Shown: positions 8,961 to 18,987, numbered from the stretch's first letter. The stretch: DNA of 64,000 bases from Paenibacillus sp. Soil750 (GCF_001428045.1 NZ_LMSD01000010.1:2385-66384), one strand, 5' to 3'. Translations and numbers: made by a program. Notes: generated from the letters alone by a model not told the origin.

Positions 8961-10061
8961 GGCTTTGCGGCGAAGTCGTATACCGCCAATTGCCCATAAA
9001 ATCAAAGGAATGATAATATAGACGGCAGGGTAAAAGAAGCTAATCAGAAACATGTTCTTAAGTGTAAACGAAAGCAGGAGACTGTGCGTGCTAAAGATTA
9101 CGTATAACAACAAGATGAAAGCCATGATGTATGAAATAAACTTCCAATTTTTAATTCCTGTCCACTCCGATATACCATAACTAAGGATAAACAAGCATAC
9201 GGCTAATTTGATGAAAGCACCAAGCAGCCAAAGTGGTATGAAAAAAGCATCGATATTCTGAATGAAATTGAGAATAGATACGAATTTGGTTAATGAGTAG
9301 ACAGGAGCTATTAATTTAGCAGCCACGTTAGGTCCAGTCACAAAGAGAAGAATCAGCGTGGTCAGAACACCCCATATCATCGCTACGGCTGTCCCCCATA
9401 GGATTGCTCTTGCAGCGGTTCGCTTGTTCTCAGCGAAAAAGAATAACATAAGAATGATCGATGGATCCATCATATAATTGTAAGAACGAAACGTGCCCTC
9501 CAGAATAAGCGTCCAACCTGAATCTGCATAGATGGGCAGAATCCGATTTACCTCCATATCCTGAGGATTCAAGAATAGCTGCACGAATAACATGAGGACG
9601 AAGAAAGGTCCAATCACTTCAGCGCAGCGGCTAATCGTCGTAATGCCACCTTTATAAATCGCATAAATAAGTAGAAATATCATAAACAGAACAATGACGA
9701 TCATCGGTGTGTTATGAACGAGAACTAAATTTACGAATTCGGCCATACCTCTGAGGATCGTAGACATTTGCATAAACCATAGTAGGAAATACCCAGTGAT
9801 GATTAGTTTACCAAGCCAAGTGCCAAATAGGTCTTTCATGAAATTAACCAGTGTTTTATCCTTGTTCTGTAAGCAAATTCGGAGCATCATCCATGTGATA
9901 GCCATCATAATTAGGCCACCGAGTAGAATGGAAATCCAGCAGTCCTGACGAGACTGTTCCGCGGCTAATTGGATGGGGAGGTAGGAAACCACGATGATGG
10001 AAGAAATACTAACCAGCCAAAACATTTGATAACCGCTTATTTTCATTTCCCTCGTTGTCAC
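8949..10061 (-). CDS. spore germination permease, GerB family
   Basis: Up to 370 residues with about ten hydrophobic segments, of the GerAB/GerKB family (amino-acid permease fold). It forms the B subunit of a germinant receptor in the spore inner membrane. The frame opens at GTG 10061 with AAGGA directly abutting it, so ATG 10046 is also possible. Last gene of a gerA-gerC-gerB operon reading leftwards; 12 nt separate it from gerC. The 3' end overlaps the ECF41 gene. Confidence 0.93.
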   Translation of the reverse strand: MTTREMKISGYQMFWLVSISSIIVVSYLPIQLAAEQSRQDCWISILLGGLIMMAITWMMLRICLQNKDKTLVNFMKDLFGTWLGKLIITGYFLLWFMQMSTILRGMAEFVNLVLVHNTPMIVIVLFMIFLLIYAIYKGGITTISRCAEVIGPFFVLMLFVQLFLNPQDMEVNRILPIYADSGWTLILEGTFRSYNYMMDPSIILMLFFFAENKRTAARAILWGTAVAMIWGVLTTLILLFVTGPNVAAKLIAPVYSLTKFVSILNFIQNIDAFFIPLWLLGAFIKLAVCLFILSYGISEWTGIKNWKFISYIMAFILLLYVIFSTHSLLLSFTLKNMFLISFFYPAVYIIIPLILWAIGGIRLRRKASSS

Positions 10062-10073
10062 TCCTTCCCTTTC

Positions 10074-11231
10074 TTATTTTAGTTGACCGCCAATCACACC
10101 GACGGATCTAATGTGGATATCCGCTTGGACGGAGGCTTCGACTTTCTTGAAATTTTCTCCCCAATCGTCCTTTTGAGACTTCCACCAGTAAGGATACTTG
10201 CGATGAAGATAGGCGCCTATACCGAAAACATCAGGTCCCCATTGTTGAACTTTCCCCAGTGCAAGTTGTAATTTGGATTGGATTTGCTGATTGAGGTACT
10301 TCTCGACTTCGATCATGTTAGTGACTTCGGACATGTCTAGGGAGGTCGTGTTTTCAAGAAGATAAGCTTGGGCCTTGACCTTGATAACAACCTGACGCGG
10401 ATCTTGGCCGCGAACAGATTGAATATGACGGCTAAGATGCGTTAATCGAAACGATAGGAAGCCATTGCCTTCTTTCCATGGAAACGTTACGCCTTGTGAG
10501 CTTCCTTTCCCCGACAACCAAGAGACATCTAACCCTTCGAAATCGTCCAGTATGCCACCAACTTTCAGTTTTTTGTTTAAAACAGCGTATCCGGATAATA
10601 CAGCTAACGGTTCCGCTTTTTTGGTGTTCACCTTTAGATTTTTGACTTGGAGAATCGGTACAAGAGAGCTGCTTTCCTGTGTTGCACTATCAATAATAAA
10701 TTGTCTGGTAGAGAAGCTCTTCATTCCGTTAATATGCAATTCTTTTCCGGCAGCGATGCTCGAGATATTTTCCAAAGGATGTTTAATCATAAGAAACTCC
10801 TTGGCACTGCTTCCTTTAATCATGAGTGTAACATCTCTTTGATTGTTGGCAGGGTCCCTGCCCAGCTTATCAAATAATTTGGTAACGTCATTCTTATTGA
10901 AAAACTCTTCACTGATCGCGATCAAAATGCGATGGCTCGTCATCAATCTACGGGACATTTCTCTTTGAATTTTCTGTGTTGCTTCAAAAACGTCCTTACC
11001 TTTGGCCGACATGACGAGGAAGCTATCGGAATCGCCAGATCCACTTTTAAAAGAATTCATCTTAGAGGGGATTGCGATTTGGTGGCTAACTTCAATATTC
11101 CCGTTCTCAGCATGATCAATGGCTGTCCCCATAACGAAAGCTAATTGATTCGGTTCCACAAAATCCGTGCAGCTGGTTAAAAGCAATACGAGATACATGG
11201 ACACGCATGTGTGGAGGACAACTCGGATCAT
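10074..11231 (-). CDS. germination lipoprotein, Ger(x)C family
   Basis: A 385-residue C subunit of a germinant receptor. The signal peptide ends in a lipobox (LLLTSC, lipidated Cys at position 21), so the protein should be anchored on the outer face of the spore inner membrane. It continues in normal GerAC manner (LAFVMGTAIDHAENGN). The ATG overlaps the gerA stop by 4 nt. Unlike its counterpart at 22625, this copy keeps the lipobox. Confidence 0.93.
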   Translation of the reverse strand: MIRVVLHTCVSMYLVLLLTSCTDFVEPNQLAFVMGTAIDHAENGNIEVSHQIAIPSKMNSFKSGSGDSDSFLVMSAKGKDVFEATQKIQREMSRRLMTSHRILIAISEEFFNKNDVTKLFDKLGRDPANNQRDVTLMIKGSSAKEFLMIKHPLENISSIAAGKELHINGMKSFSTRQFIIDSATQESSSLVPILQVKNLKVNTKKAEPLAVLSGYAVLNKKLKVGGILDDFEGLDVSWLSGKGSSQGVTFPWKEGNGFLSFRLTHLSRHIQSVRGQDPRQVVIKVKAQAYLLENTTSLDMSEVTNMIEVEKYLNQQIQSKLQLALGKVQQWGPDVFGIGAYLHRKYPYWWKSQKDDWGENFKKVEASVQADIHIRSVGVIGGQLK

Positions 11232-12676
11232 GTTGAACGTCCTTTCTTGTTGCGACCGTTCTTGATCCAGAAGGGGTAACGAATAAGCAGATCTCTAATC
11301 CGTTTGCCATCGAAGGGGGCTACTGGGCTTAAGTACGGTGTTCCAAAGGATTCCAGTGATACCAAATGGATCAACAAGAAAATAATGCCAAAGGCAAAGC
11401 CGACAAACCCTAAGAACCCTGAGATAAACAACATCAGATAACGGATTAAGCGAAAGGGGAGCGTGGCGCTGTATCTGGGAATTGTATAAGCGGCGACACC
11501 TGTTAACGAAATGACGATGATGATCGGCGTGGAAATGATGCCGGCTTCTACAGCGGCTTGTCCGATGACCAGGGCACCAATGATGCTGACGACAGGCCCG
11601 AGTTGATTGGGGAGATGAACGCCAGCCTCCTGTAAGCCATCGAAAATAAACATCATGAGGAATACCTCAATGACGGTGGGGAATGGCGTATTTTCCCGTG
11701 CTGTTGCGATACCAATCATGAGGTAACTCGGGACCATTTCGGGATGGAAGGTTGACAGTGCGACGTAGATAGCAGGTAAGGCGAATGAAATGAACGTCAT
11801 AATGTATCGGATCAGCCGAGTGATGATGACAAATATAAATCGCTCGAAATAGTCGTCTGCGGATTGAAGACCTGACCAGAGGGTAACAGGTAGAATAAGA
11901 GCAAAGGGGGTTCCATTCGTGAGCAGAGCGACCTTTCCCTCTATTAAACTTGCAGCTACGATATCAGGCCTCTCGGTATTCTGGATTTGCGAGAAGATGG
12001 AGAAGGAACTATTCTCCAGCCATTCTTCGAGATACGCGGAATCAATGATGCCGTCCATTTCGATTTTATCGAGTTTTTCTCTTACTTCTGTTAAAACTTT
12101 CTCATCAGCAAGTCCCTTCATATAGGCAAGAATCACATCAGTTTGTGTATATTTGCCAATTGTGTAAGACTCCATTTTCAGAAGCGGGTGAATGATCCTG
12201 CGTCTAATTAACGTCGTATTCGTGCGGATATGTTCCACGAAGCCTTCCTTGGAGCCTCGCAAGGTTGCTTCCTTCATTGGCTCTTGAATACCTCTTGTCT
12301 CGTATCCTTGGACTTGAGCAATGAGTGCAGAAGCTTCACCGTCCACCAAAATAGCTAAGCAGCCGTGCAGGATATGGTTAACCAAATCCGCTATGGATTT
12401 GTCGGTCTTGATATCTGTTAATGGCAACCATTCACGTCTGAACATCTCAGCAAGCGATTGTATACGATCAATGCCTTGCGGCAAGCCGCTGAAAATTAAC
12501 GGCTTCAGAATGTTATCTTCAATGCTTTGTAGGCGAGTCATGCCATCCAAATACACGAGTAGAAGTTGGGTTTCATCCATTAACTTAAAGGATCGAATGA
12601 CAATATCGGAGCAATCCTTGAACTGTTCGGTGAGATAGTCTTCATTCGTTTCTATACGCGTGCTGATTGCCTCCAA
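11228..12676 (-). CDS. spore germination protein, GerA family
   Basis: A 482-residue A subunit of a germinant receptor: a cytoplasmic N-terminal domain (about 1-280) followed by a membrane domain with about five helices (LIRYIMTFISFALPAIYVAL and the GALVIGQAAVEAG segment). TTG 12676 has GGAGG about 9 nt upstream. First gene of the gerA-gerC-gerB operon and divergent from the AhpD-like gene. Full length and intact, in contrast to the broken gerA at 20.0-21.5 kb, so it serves as an internal reference for that one. Confidence 0.94.
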   Translation of the reverse strand: MEAISTRIETNEDYLTEQFKDCSDIVIRSFKLMDETQLLLVYLDGMTRLQSIEDNILKPLIFSGLPQGIDRIQSLAEMFRREWLPLTDIKTDKSIADLVNHILHGCLAILVDGEASALIAQVQGYETRGIQEPMKEATLRGSKEGFVEHIRTNTTLIRRRIIHPLLKMESYTIGKYTQTDVILAYMKGLADEKVLTEVREKLDKIEMDGIIDSAYLEEWLENSSFSIFSQIQNTERPDIVAASLIEGKVALLTNGTPFALILPVTLWSGLQSADDYFERFIFVIITRLIRYIMTFISFALPAIYVALSTFHPEMVPSYLMIGIATARENTPFPTVIEVFLMMFIFDGLQEAGVHLPNQLGPVVSIIGALVIGQAAVEAGIISTPIIIVISLTGVAAYTIPRYSATLPFRLIRYLMLFISGFLGFVGFAFGIIFLLIHLVSLESFGTPYLSPVAPFDGKRIRDLLIRYPFWIKNGRNKKGRST

Positions 12677-12782
12677 AGATGATCCCCTCCAGTGCCTTCA
12701 ATCTCTGAGATAGTATGAACAGAGCGGAAAGTGCTTATGCAGAAATTGGCATGTATGAGAAGGGGGAGGGAGTGAAGATTTT

Positions 12783-12809
12783 TGTCACACATTGAAGTCG
12801 CCAGTTGTC
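12783..12809 (+). promoter_or_regulatory. ECF41-type promoter of the AhpD-like gene
   Basis: TGTCACA-n16-TGTC, the same layout as 7959-7985, with the spacer ending in the same CGCCAGT. It lies 36 bp before the ATG of the AhpD-like gene and identifies that gene as a direct target of the ECF41 factor. Confidence 0.87.
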
Positions 12810-12844
12810 TTCATAGTGTCAGAAAAAATAGGAGGTAATCACTT

Positions 12845-13324
12845 ATGACACAACGTTTAAATTATATGCAGCAATCACCGGAGCTTTTCAAAAAAATGCT
12901 GGAATTCAGCAACGCAGAACAGGGGAGTGCTGTTGAAGAGAAGATTCTTGATCTTGTTCACATCAGAGCTTCACAAATGAATGGTTGCGGATTCTGTCTA
13001 GACATGCACGTCAAACAAGCCAAGATCCATGGGGAAGGCGAGCTTCGTCTCTACCACATTGCAATATGGAGAGAATCGACACTGTTTACGCCCCGCGAGC
13101 GGGCTGCACTGGCTTGGACAGAAATTCTGACTAAGCTTCCTGAGCATGGTGTACCGGACGAATTGTATGATCGGGTACGAGGGCAGTTCTCTGAGAAAGA
13201 AATCTCAGATCTGACTTTCTCCGTAATGGCTATCAATGCTTGGAATCGCATCAACGTCGCTTTCAAGAATGTACCAGGCTCGGCTGATACAGCATTCGGA
13301 TTGACCAAAGCTGGCCTTAGCTAA
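12845..13324 (+). CDS. AhpD-like alkylhydroperoxidase / carboxymuconolactone decarboxylase family protein
   Basis: A 159-residue protein with a redox-active pair C48-G-F-C51 and H55 in the AhpD-type arrangement, so a thiol peroxidase or disulfide reductase activity is likely. CMD-like proteins are the best-known targets of ECF41 sigma factors, and an ECF41 promoter lies directly upstream. AGGAGG precedes the ATG by 9 nt. It shares a bidirectional terminator with the convergent surface-protein gene. Confidence 0.92.
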   Translation: MTQRLNYMQQSPELFKKMLEFSNAEQGSAVEEKILDLVHIRASQMNGCGFCLDMHVKQAKIHGEGELRLYHIAIWRESTLFTPRERAALAWTEILTKLPEHGVPDELYDRVRGQFSEKEISDLTFSVMAINAWNRINVAFKNVPGSADTAFGLTKAGLS

Positions 13325-13360
13325 TAACTGCCCCATTAGACTGTAGCTGGGGCATGACAA

Positions 13361-13404
13361 TACAAAAAGATCTGGTGCTTCGCGCATCCAGATCTTTTTT
13401 GTAT
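13361..13404. terminator. bidirectional terminator
   Basis: A long stem TACAAAAAGATCTGG.. / ..CCAGATCTTTTTTGTA with a short loop between the convergent AhpD-like and SLH genes. T-runs lie on both strands. Confidence 0.92.
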
Positions 13405-13412
13405 TGGTATTA

Positions 13413-16400
13413 TTATTGCAATGATGACTTCATTCTCTTCAATAAATTGTAGATCGACTTGGCACTCTCCGCACGGGATGTCGGGCCTTGTGGATCCAGA
13501 CGATGGTTATCTTTACCTTCGATTAAGCCAATGCGAACTGCTTTCGCTATAGCTTCTCTTGCCCAATCACTGATCGTGTCTTCATCCGTAAATGTCGGTT
13601 TCATGCTTACGGTTTCAGCGTGAGTCCCGCCGACCTCCGCAGCCCGTAGCAGCATGACCGCCATCTGTTCGCGGGATATCGTACGATCCGGGGCAAAGTT
13701 GTTACTTTCGGTTCCGTTCACGATACCGGCTTCAGCTAGTGCTGTGACGGCTTCGGCGTACCATGCATGTTCGGGGACGTCAGTAAATGAAGATCGATGT
13801 GCTGCTTTCAGATGCATAGTTCTTGTGAGTAACGCCGCAAATTCTGCTCGCGTTACGGCTCTGGCAGGTTCGAATGTCATATCGGTTACACCTTGAACGA
13901 TATGCTTAGCACTTAATACGGCGATGGCTGGCTTCGCCCAGTGTCCTTCAGGAACATCAGCGTAAAGCTTGTTGTACTCCAACATGATGTAAGTACTGAA
14001 GTGGTGCAGCTGAGCCTCCAAGACATCCCCTATTAATTCCCCACCGACGTACTCCACAACTCCGTTATTGTCGATATAATAAATGCCCAACAGATTTTTA
14101 TCCATCTGGGGGTTGATCTTAAAGGTAACAGTAATGGGAGTATCAAATGTTCTGATTTCTTTTTCCTCGCCATCACTGTTCACAATGCTCAGATGGAAGT
14201 CCACGGCATCGCTGGCGCTTCGTACAATTGCATTTTCCAAACCGTGGGCATGATTCAGCTGAGCGGTTATGTTGTCATCTGGCACTTTGTTTATTTTAAA
14301 AGAAACTAATCCGTCTTTACGTTCTCCCTCAGTCGCTTGTGCGGCAATTGCTTGTAGTGAATCCTTTGAAAGTGTTACCTTAAGATCCTCTCTGACGATT
14401 TCTAAAGAGCCGGTTTTGAGCAATTCTATCGTATTGGCCGGTAGTATAACTTGGTTTTTTTCACTCGATAACTTGAGTATAACTTTCCCGTTCGTCGAAG
14501 TTAAATCTTCTGGTTTTACAATGAGCGAGGTTGTTTCTAACTGTGGTGCTGCAGGTTGTGAAATAGGTTCTTGTGAATAGACAGGCTCCTGATTGTGCTC
14601 ATCAGTCGAATTCGTTACCGTTAAGGAAAATGTTGCTGTCCGGATGCCGTTGGATGCACGGATAACGGTTTCTCCATACGTTTTTGCATGAAGATATCCA
14701 GTTGCTGAGATTTCCGCAACACTCGGGTTGCTGCTCGCAAAGTGATATCCATGTGTAGCGTCCACTTGTGGCTTATTTCCCATTTCCTCTAGCACACTCG
14801 CCTGACCTTGAGTTCCTGCTATCATTGATGCGGCTAAGCCGTGAATGGAAGGGTTTCCGTAATTCGTCCACTGTGACAAATCAACCATCTGGAGTCGATC
14901 AAGCGTATAGTTAGCTGTATCTCGGTATTCGTTAGCACCGGACTCGAACAATAGATATAACTTTTCATCCCGTTCGATCATATTCTCCAACATAGGTGGA
15001 ACGAGCATATCGTTATTACCAGCCGATTTCGCATGACTATCCATATACCATACGGGTATATCGACAGCATTTACCTTCACGGTCGTATCGGCGGTTCCGT
15101 TAAAATCAGGTTTATTGTATTTCAAAAGATTGCTGTCCCTGCTCCGCGAATAGGACTGACTAAGCATGATGCTGTCATGCAGCATCGCCATTCCTTGTAT
15201 TTTATCCGGTATGGACAAAATCAAATCGGGAACAACCGTATTCGTTCCGTCATTTCTACCGGTTGGCAACACGTCGGTCTGGCTGTCTAAACGGTAACCA
15301 GCTACCCACGCGTATTGGTACGTATTGTCGCGGGTTAACAACTTATGGCTGGCAGCCGTCGTGTAGGTAGGTGGGTAGTAGTATTCTCCTACCCATAGAA
15401 CACCGTCTGCATAATTGGTAAAGGATGCGTTGGTGACCGTTGCAAACTTGCTTTCGAAGGACACACCGCCTTTATCCGGGGCATTGATTAGGTCTGCCTT
15501 GCTCAATTGATAAATAGTTGACCCAGAGGCAATCCAGACATGATCTTTACTGACGGCTACGTCGCCGGCATGGCCGTTATAAGGTACACTGCCATCATAT
15601 AGGTTTACATATTTGATCAATTGATCGGTTTGTGCATCGATGATCGACAGGGTGCTCGGACGTTTGTCTTCCATATAACTTGTGATGATAATCCAATCTT
15701 CATCTTTGTCGTATGCCATTCCTTGCGGAACGAAATCTTCAGCAAGTCCAGGAATAATGGCTCTTTCGCTGCTTACGTTCCATAGCATTTGGTAAGTCGA
15801 ATTAAATGGATTTATGGCTCTTTCCGTTTGTGTGATACGTTGGTGCGTTGGCGTTGCCACGACTACCGCAGATCTCAGCGATTCGTTGTCAGAGGAATCG
15901 AGTGCGGATATCTCGAAGGAATACGAGATTCCTCCTTGAAGCAGTGGCACATTTAACGTTGTTTGCCCTATAGGTAAGATGATGTCTAAGAGTCCATCTT
16001 TGTAAACTTTGTAAGCGTTGAGATCCGATTCTATATTGGCATTCCAACTAAGTGAAACTTTACCTTCACCAGCAACAACAGTGACGCCAGTCGGAGCGGC
16101 GGGGGCAAGATCGTCTGTTTTCGTTTTTGGAGGCACCTGTCCATCCTGTAATACACCAGGTGATGTGGATTGCATTGTGCCGACCTTCCTCATGGTTGTC
16201 GATCCGTCAAACGGATAAGCATAGGTGATTGTCTTTTTCTCTGCAAAATCGGTCGCACCGTTATCGTTATATGTTGCACGGATAATCTCCGTTCCATTCG
16301 GGTCGGAAATCGCAAGCGTTTGCTGACCAGCATTGATAAGACCGTTGACGTCATTTATTTTGAAAATGTTCCCTTGTGGCATGTACTTTTCTGAATATGT

Positions 16401-18680
16401 ATCGAAATAGTAGTGATTAAAATGCTCATCTGAATAGAAATCGAGTCCGACATTTCGAGTCCAAATGAGCTTAATTTCGCGCGGAGCGATCACGAACGAT
16501 TGGTCGATCGTTTTCTCCCAGCTTTTCGTCACATCAGCACTCGTAAATTGCAGCTTGTAACCCTCGAGATCTATCGAAGTATTGCTTGAATTGAAAATCT
16601 CCACGAATTCATAGGCATCATAACTGGTAGGTGCCCCAGAGGGTAAGTAGTTGCCTGTGTCCGGGGTAAGCTCTGTGATTAGAAGCTTAGGCGTCATAGC
16701 TCCTGAAGGTGTTACTGTTACGGTCTCGGAGTTCAACGATTCGTTGCCAGCTGTATCTATTGCTGTAATCGCGAACGTATAAGGGCGATTATTTTGCAAA
16801 TTAATGATAGTAGCGGTTGTATGATTTCCTAGCAGCGTTTGACTTAGAGTTCCATCCAAATACACATTGTAATAGGCGACATCTGCCTCAAGATTCGCGT
16901 TCCAGCTCAATTCGCTGCTGTTTGTTCTCGCTGTAGCCGTTAGTCCAGTAGGCGCGGCGGGTGCACTATGATCTGATGGCGATGGTGGCTGCTGAGCGGC
17001 AAACACGGAGCCCGGTGTTGCGGCTTCGGTATATCTTAGCTTTTGCAATATGATCGTTCCATCCGTCGGATAGGTGAAATTAGCCCCCCGATTTTCCCCG
17101 ACATCAACCGCGTCATAGGAAACCGTACTGATCGGTACATCGTTTGGAGCTGCAATGGATAACGTTCGAGGAGAGGCGTTGGCCATTCCTCCTAAAGCAT
17201 CGACTTCACTAAGCTGATCCGTGGTTAGGTTCGTGCCGTAGCTCGTATTAAAGCCTGCTAATGTAGCAGTATTCGTTGTGGAGTTACTTGTATTTTTGGC
17301 CCATAACACGACAGTTCCTTTGGGCTGAATTACGATATCGGACGTAATCGGCCATTTATAAACGGTCGGCGTCGAATAAATAACTTTATAGTCTTTTAAA
17401 TGAATCGGATCGCTGCTCGTATTATAGATTTCAACAAACTCATAGGCATCAGGTGTGCCGCTGGTCATATCAATCTTCAGGCTATCGGGTACTACTTCCG
17501 TAATCATTAGGGTAGGATAGAGTCGTGGTATAGTGGCGACTGCACCCGAAAGAGCTGATTCCTGGCCGACGTTATCCACAGCCGTAATCGTAAAATGATA
17601 CGTGATATCGTTTGTCAATCCGGTTACCTGGTACGTTGTACCAGTCACTGTACCGGAAATGTCATTACCGTTCATATAAATCTTATAACCAGATACATCG
17701 GATTCCGTGTTGGTATTCCAGGTAATAGTTGCCGACGCTGGGCCGGCAACCGCCATCAATCCTGTAGGCGTTGAGGGAGGAAGATCACCATTCGTTAGCG
17801 TGGTTGTCCTGACTAACGCACGCGGTGACTCGATTCCGCTCGTATTCTTTGCCGTGACTTGGAAATTATAGGCGGTTCCGCTTGTTAGGCCCACAATCGA
17901 ATATGTCGTACCCGTAACGGTGTAAGATTGCTGCGTCTCTGGCACATAAACGTTGTAACTTGCCAAATTCTCTTCCGTATTCGCGCTCCAACGTAACGCT
18001 ACGCTGTCTATAGATGGCGTTGCCGTCAGGTCCGCTGGGATTGCTGGTTTTATTCCGGGAGAAGCTATTTGTCCGTTTGCAACTTTGGTTGTATCCAGAT
18101 TTCCTGTGTATGTGTAAGTGACACTTTTATTGATGTTACCAGCGGTACCATCAGCGACGCCATCGTTAATAAAAGCTCCGCTAATCACATTTCCGCTGCC
18201 ATCGGCAAGGGCGACACGACGCTTCGACGAGTCATGTAGCCCTTGAGCGCTCGTCGTTAAAGCAATCTCGAATACATTAGTTGTGGTCAGATTAACACCA
18301 TAATTGAGGTTGAAGTCGGTTAACGGTACATTAGGATAATCGAATTTTTTTAACCAGAGGACCAAATAGCTTTTCGGTCCGATAGTTTTGTTGGATATTT
18401 TCCAAGTATTACCTGCTGTTGTGTAAGGTGACGCAGTATAGTACTGTAATTTGAAGTTATCGAGATCGATCGTCTCTGATGTACGGTTGAAGATCTCTAT
18501 ATATTCATAGGGTTGTCCTGAACCACTTGAAGCTGGAACGATCTCGGAGATCACCAAGTCAGAGGGACTTACTGTAGCAGCATGGGCTGCCGGGACGGTT
18601 CCCCATCCCGCGACTTGCAATGCCAACAACGCGGCTACTAAGCACTTCGCGAACATTTTCGAAAAACTTTTTTTGTACAA
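13413..18680 (-). CDS. large multidomain surface protein with lamin-tail, FN3 and SLH domains
   Basis: 1755 residues with an N-terminal signal peptide (cleavage near AAHA, residue ~34). Rough order: lamin-tail domain LTD1 35-200; two FN3 210-385; LTD2 387-550 (LMITEVVPDSL); FN3 570-660; LTD3 663-835 (LLITELTPDTG); FN3 845-940; propeller-like region 960-1290 (VPQGMAYDKDEDWIIITSYM); bacterial Ig-like 1300-1357; linker; three SLH repeats 1573-1755. The SLH repeats should hold it on the cell wall. The middle suggests binding or an enzymatic role that I cannot name. The leader carries a hairpin and a cre-like site. Confidence 0.9.
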   Translation of the reverse strand: MYKKSFSKMFAKCLVAALLALQVAGWGTVPAAHAATVSPSDLVISEIVPASSGSGQPYEYIEIFNRTSETIDLDNFKLQYYTASPYTTAGNTWKISNKTIGPKSYLVLWLKKFDYPNVPLTDFNLNYGVNLTTTNVFEIALTTSAQGLHDSSKRRVALADGSGNVISGAFINDGVADGTAGNINKSVTYTYTGNLDTTKVANGQIASPGIKPAIPADLTATPSIDSVALRWSANTEENLASYNVYVPETQQSYTVTGTTYSIVGLTSGTAYNFQVTAKNTSGIESPRALVRTTTLTNGDLPPSTPTGLMAVAGPASATITWNTNTESDVSGYKIYMNGNDISGTVTGTTYQVTGLTNDITYHFTITAVDNVGQESALSGAVATIPRLYPTLMITEVVPDSLKIDMTSGTPDAYEFVEIYNTSSDPIHLKDYKVIYSTPTVYKWPITSDIVIQPKGTVVLWAKNTSNSTTNTATLAGFNTSYGTNLTTDQLSEVDALGGMANASPRTLSIAAPNDVPISTVSYDAVDVGENRGANFTYPTDGTIILQKLRYTEAATPGSVFAAQQPPSPSDHSAPAAPTGLTATARTNSSELSWNANLEADVAYYNVYLDGTLSQTLLGNHTTATIINLQNNRPYTFAITAIDTAGNESLNSETVTVTPSGAMTPKLLITELTPDTGNYLPSGAPTSYDAYEFVEIFNSSNTSIDLEGYKLQFTSADVTKSWEKTIDQSFVIAPREIKLIWTRNVGLDFYSDEHFNHYYFDTYSEKYMPQGNIFKINDVNGLINAGQQTLAISDPNGTEIIRATYNDNGATDFAEKKTITYAYPFDGSTTMRKVGTMQSTSPGVLQDGQVPPKTKTDDLAPAAPTGVTVVAGEGKVSLSWNANIESDLNAYKVYKDGLLDIILPIGQTTLNVPLLQGGISYSFEISALDSSDNESLRSAVVVATPTHQRITQTERAINPFNSTYQMLWNVSSERAIIPGLAEDFVPQGMAYDKDEDWIIITSYMEDKRPSTLSIIDAQTDQLIKYVNLYDGSVPYNGHAGDVAVSKDHVWIASGSTIYQLSKADLINAPDKGGVSFESKFATVTNASFTNYADGVLWVGEYYYPPTYTTAASHKLLTRDNTYQYAWVAGYRLDSQTDVLPTGRNDGTNTVVPDLILSIPDKIQGMAMLHDSIMLSQSYSRSRDSNLLKYNKPDFNGTADTTVKVNAVDIPVWYMDSHAKSAGNNDMLVPPMLENMIERDEKLYLLFESGANEYRDTANYTLDRLQMVDLSQWTNYGNPSIHGLAASMIAGTQGQASVLEEMGNKPQVDATHGYHFASSNPSVAEISATGYLHAKTYGETVIRASNGIRTATFSLTVTNSTDEHNQEPVYSQEPISQPAAPQLETTSLIVKPEDLTSTNGKVILKLSSEKNQVILPANTIELLKTGSLEIVREDLKVTLSKDSLQAIAAQATEGERKDGLVSFKINKVPDDNITAQLNHAHGLENAIVRSASDAVDFHLSIVNSDGEEKEIRTFDTPITVTFKINPQMDKNLLGIYYIDNNGVVEYVGGELIGDVLEAQLHHFSTYIMLEYNKLYADVPEGHWAKPAIAVLSAKHIVQGVTDMTFEPARAVTRAEFAALLTRTMHLKAAHRSSFTDVPEHAWYAEAVTALAEAGIVNGTESNNFAPDRTISREQMAVMLLRAAEVGGTHAETVSMKPTFTDEDTISDWAREAIAKAVRIGLIEGKDNHRLDPQGPTSRAESAKSIYNLLKRMKSSLQ

Positions 18681-18785
18681 TGTTATTCCTCCATTTCGTT
18701 TGTGACAGTGAGAACGATAAATCCGGAAATCTCAGGAAAAAACGATGCATTTTATGCTACATGTCTACTCCTTTCTGCGAATGAA

Positions 18786-18836
18786 CAACAAAAAGCCCTA
18801 ACAACCACGATGGTATACATCGTTTGGTGTTAGGGC
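18786..18836 (-). terminator. leader hairpin/terminator upstream of the surface-protein gene
   Basis: GCCCTAACAACCACGATG (18795-18812) pairs with CATCGTTTGGTGTTAGGGC (18818-18836). In the minus direction it is followed by CTTTTTGTT. It sits ~110 bp upstream of the SLH gene start with no minus-strand gene before it, so it would act inside that gene's own leader, as an attenuator or a 5' stabilising hairpin. No known riboswitch consensus was recognised. Confidence 0.6.
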
Positions 18837-18856
18837 CTCTCATTATCTCCTGGCCA

Positions 18857-18888
18857 TGAAAACGCTTTTATTAAACTGTACGTTTAAT
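18857..18888 (-). promoter_or_regulatory. cre-like site and adjacent palindrome upstream of the surface-protein gene
   Basis: TGAAAACGCTTTTA (18857-18870) resembles the CcpA operator (cre). It abuts the inverted repeat ATTAAAC-tgtac-GTTTAAT (18870-18888). On the minus strand the palindrome supplies a TTTAAT that could be a -10 box directly before the cre. Confidence 0.5.
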
Positions 18889-18987
18889 ATACTAGGTTTC
18901 TTCACAAAAGGGAAGATAGACTTGGAGGATTCTTTTATTATTTAAAAAAAGCTCGGGAAACAGTTACCAATAGGCAGGAGGTTCATT

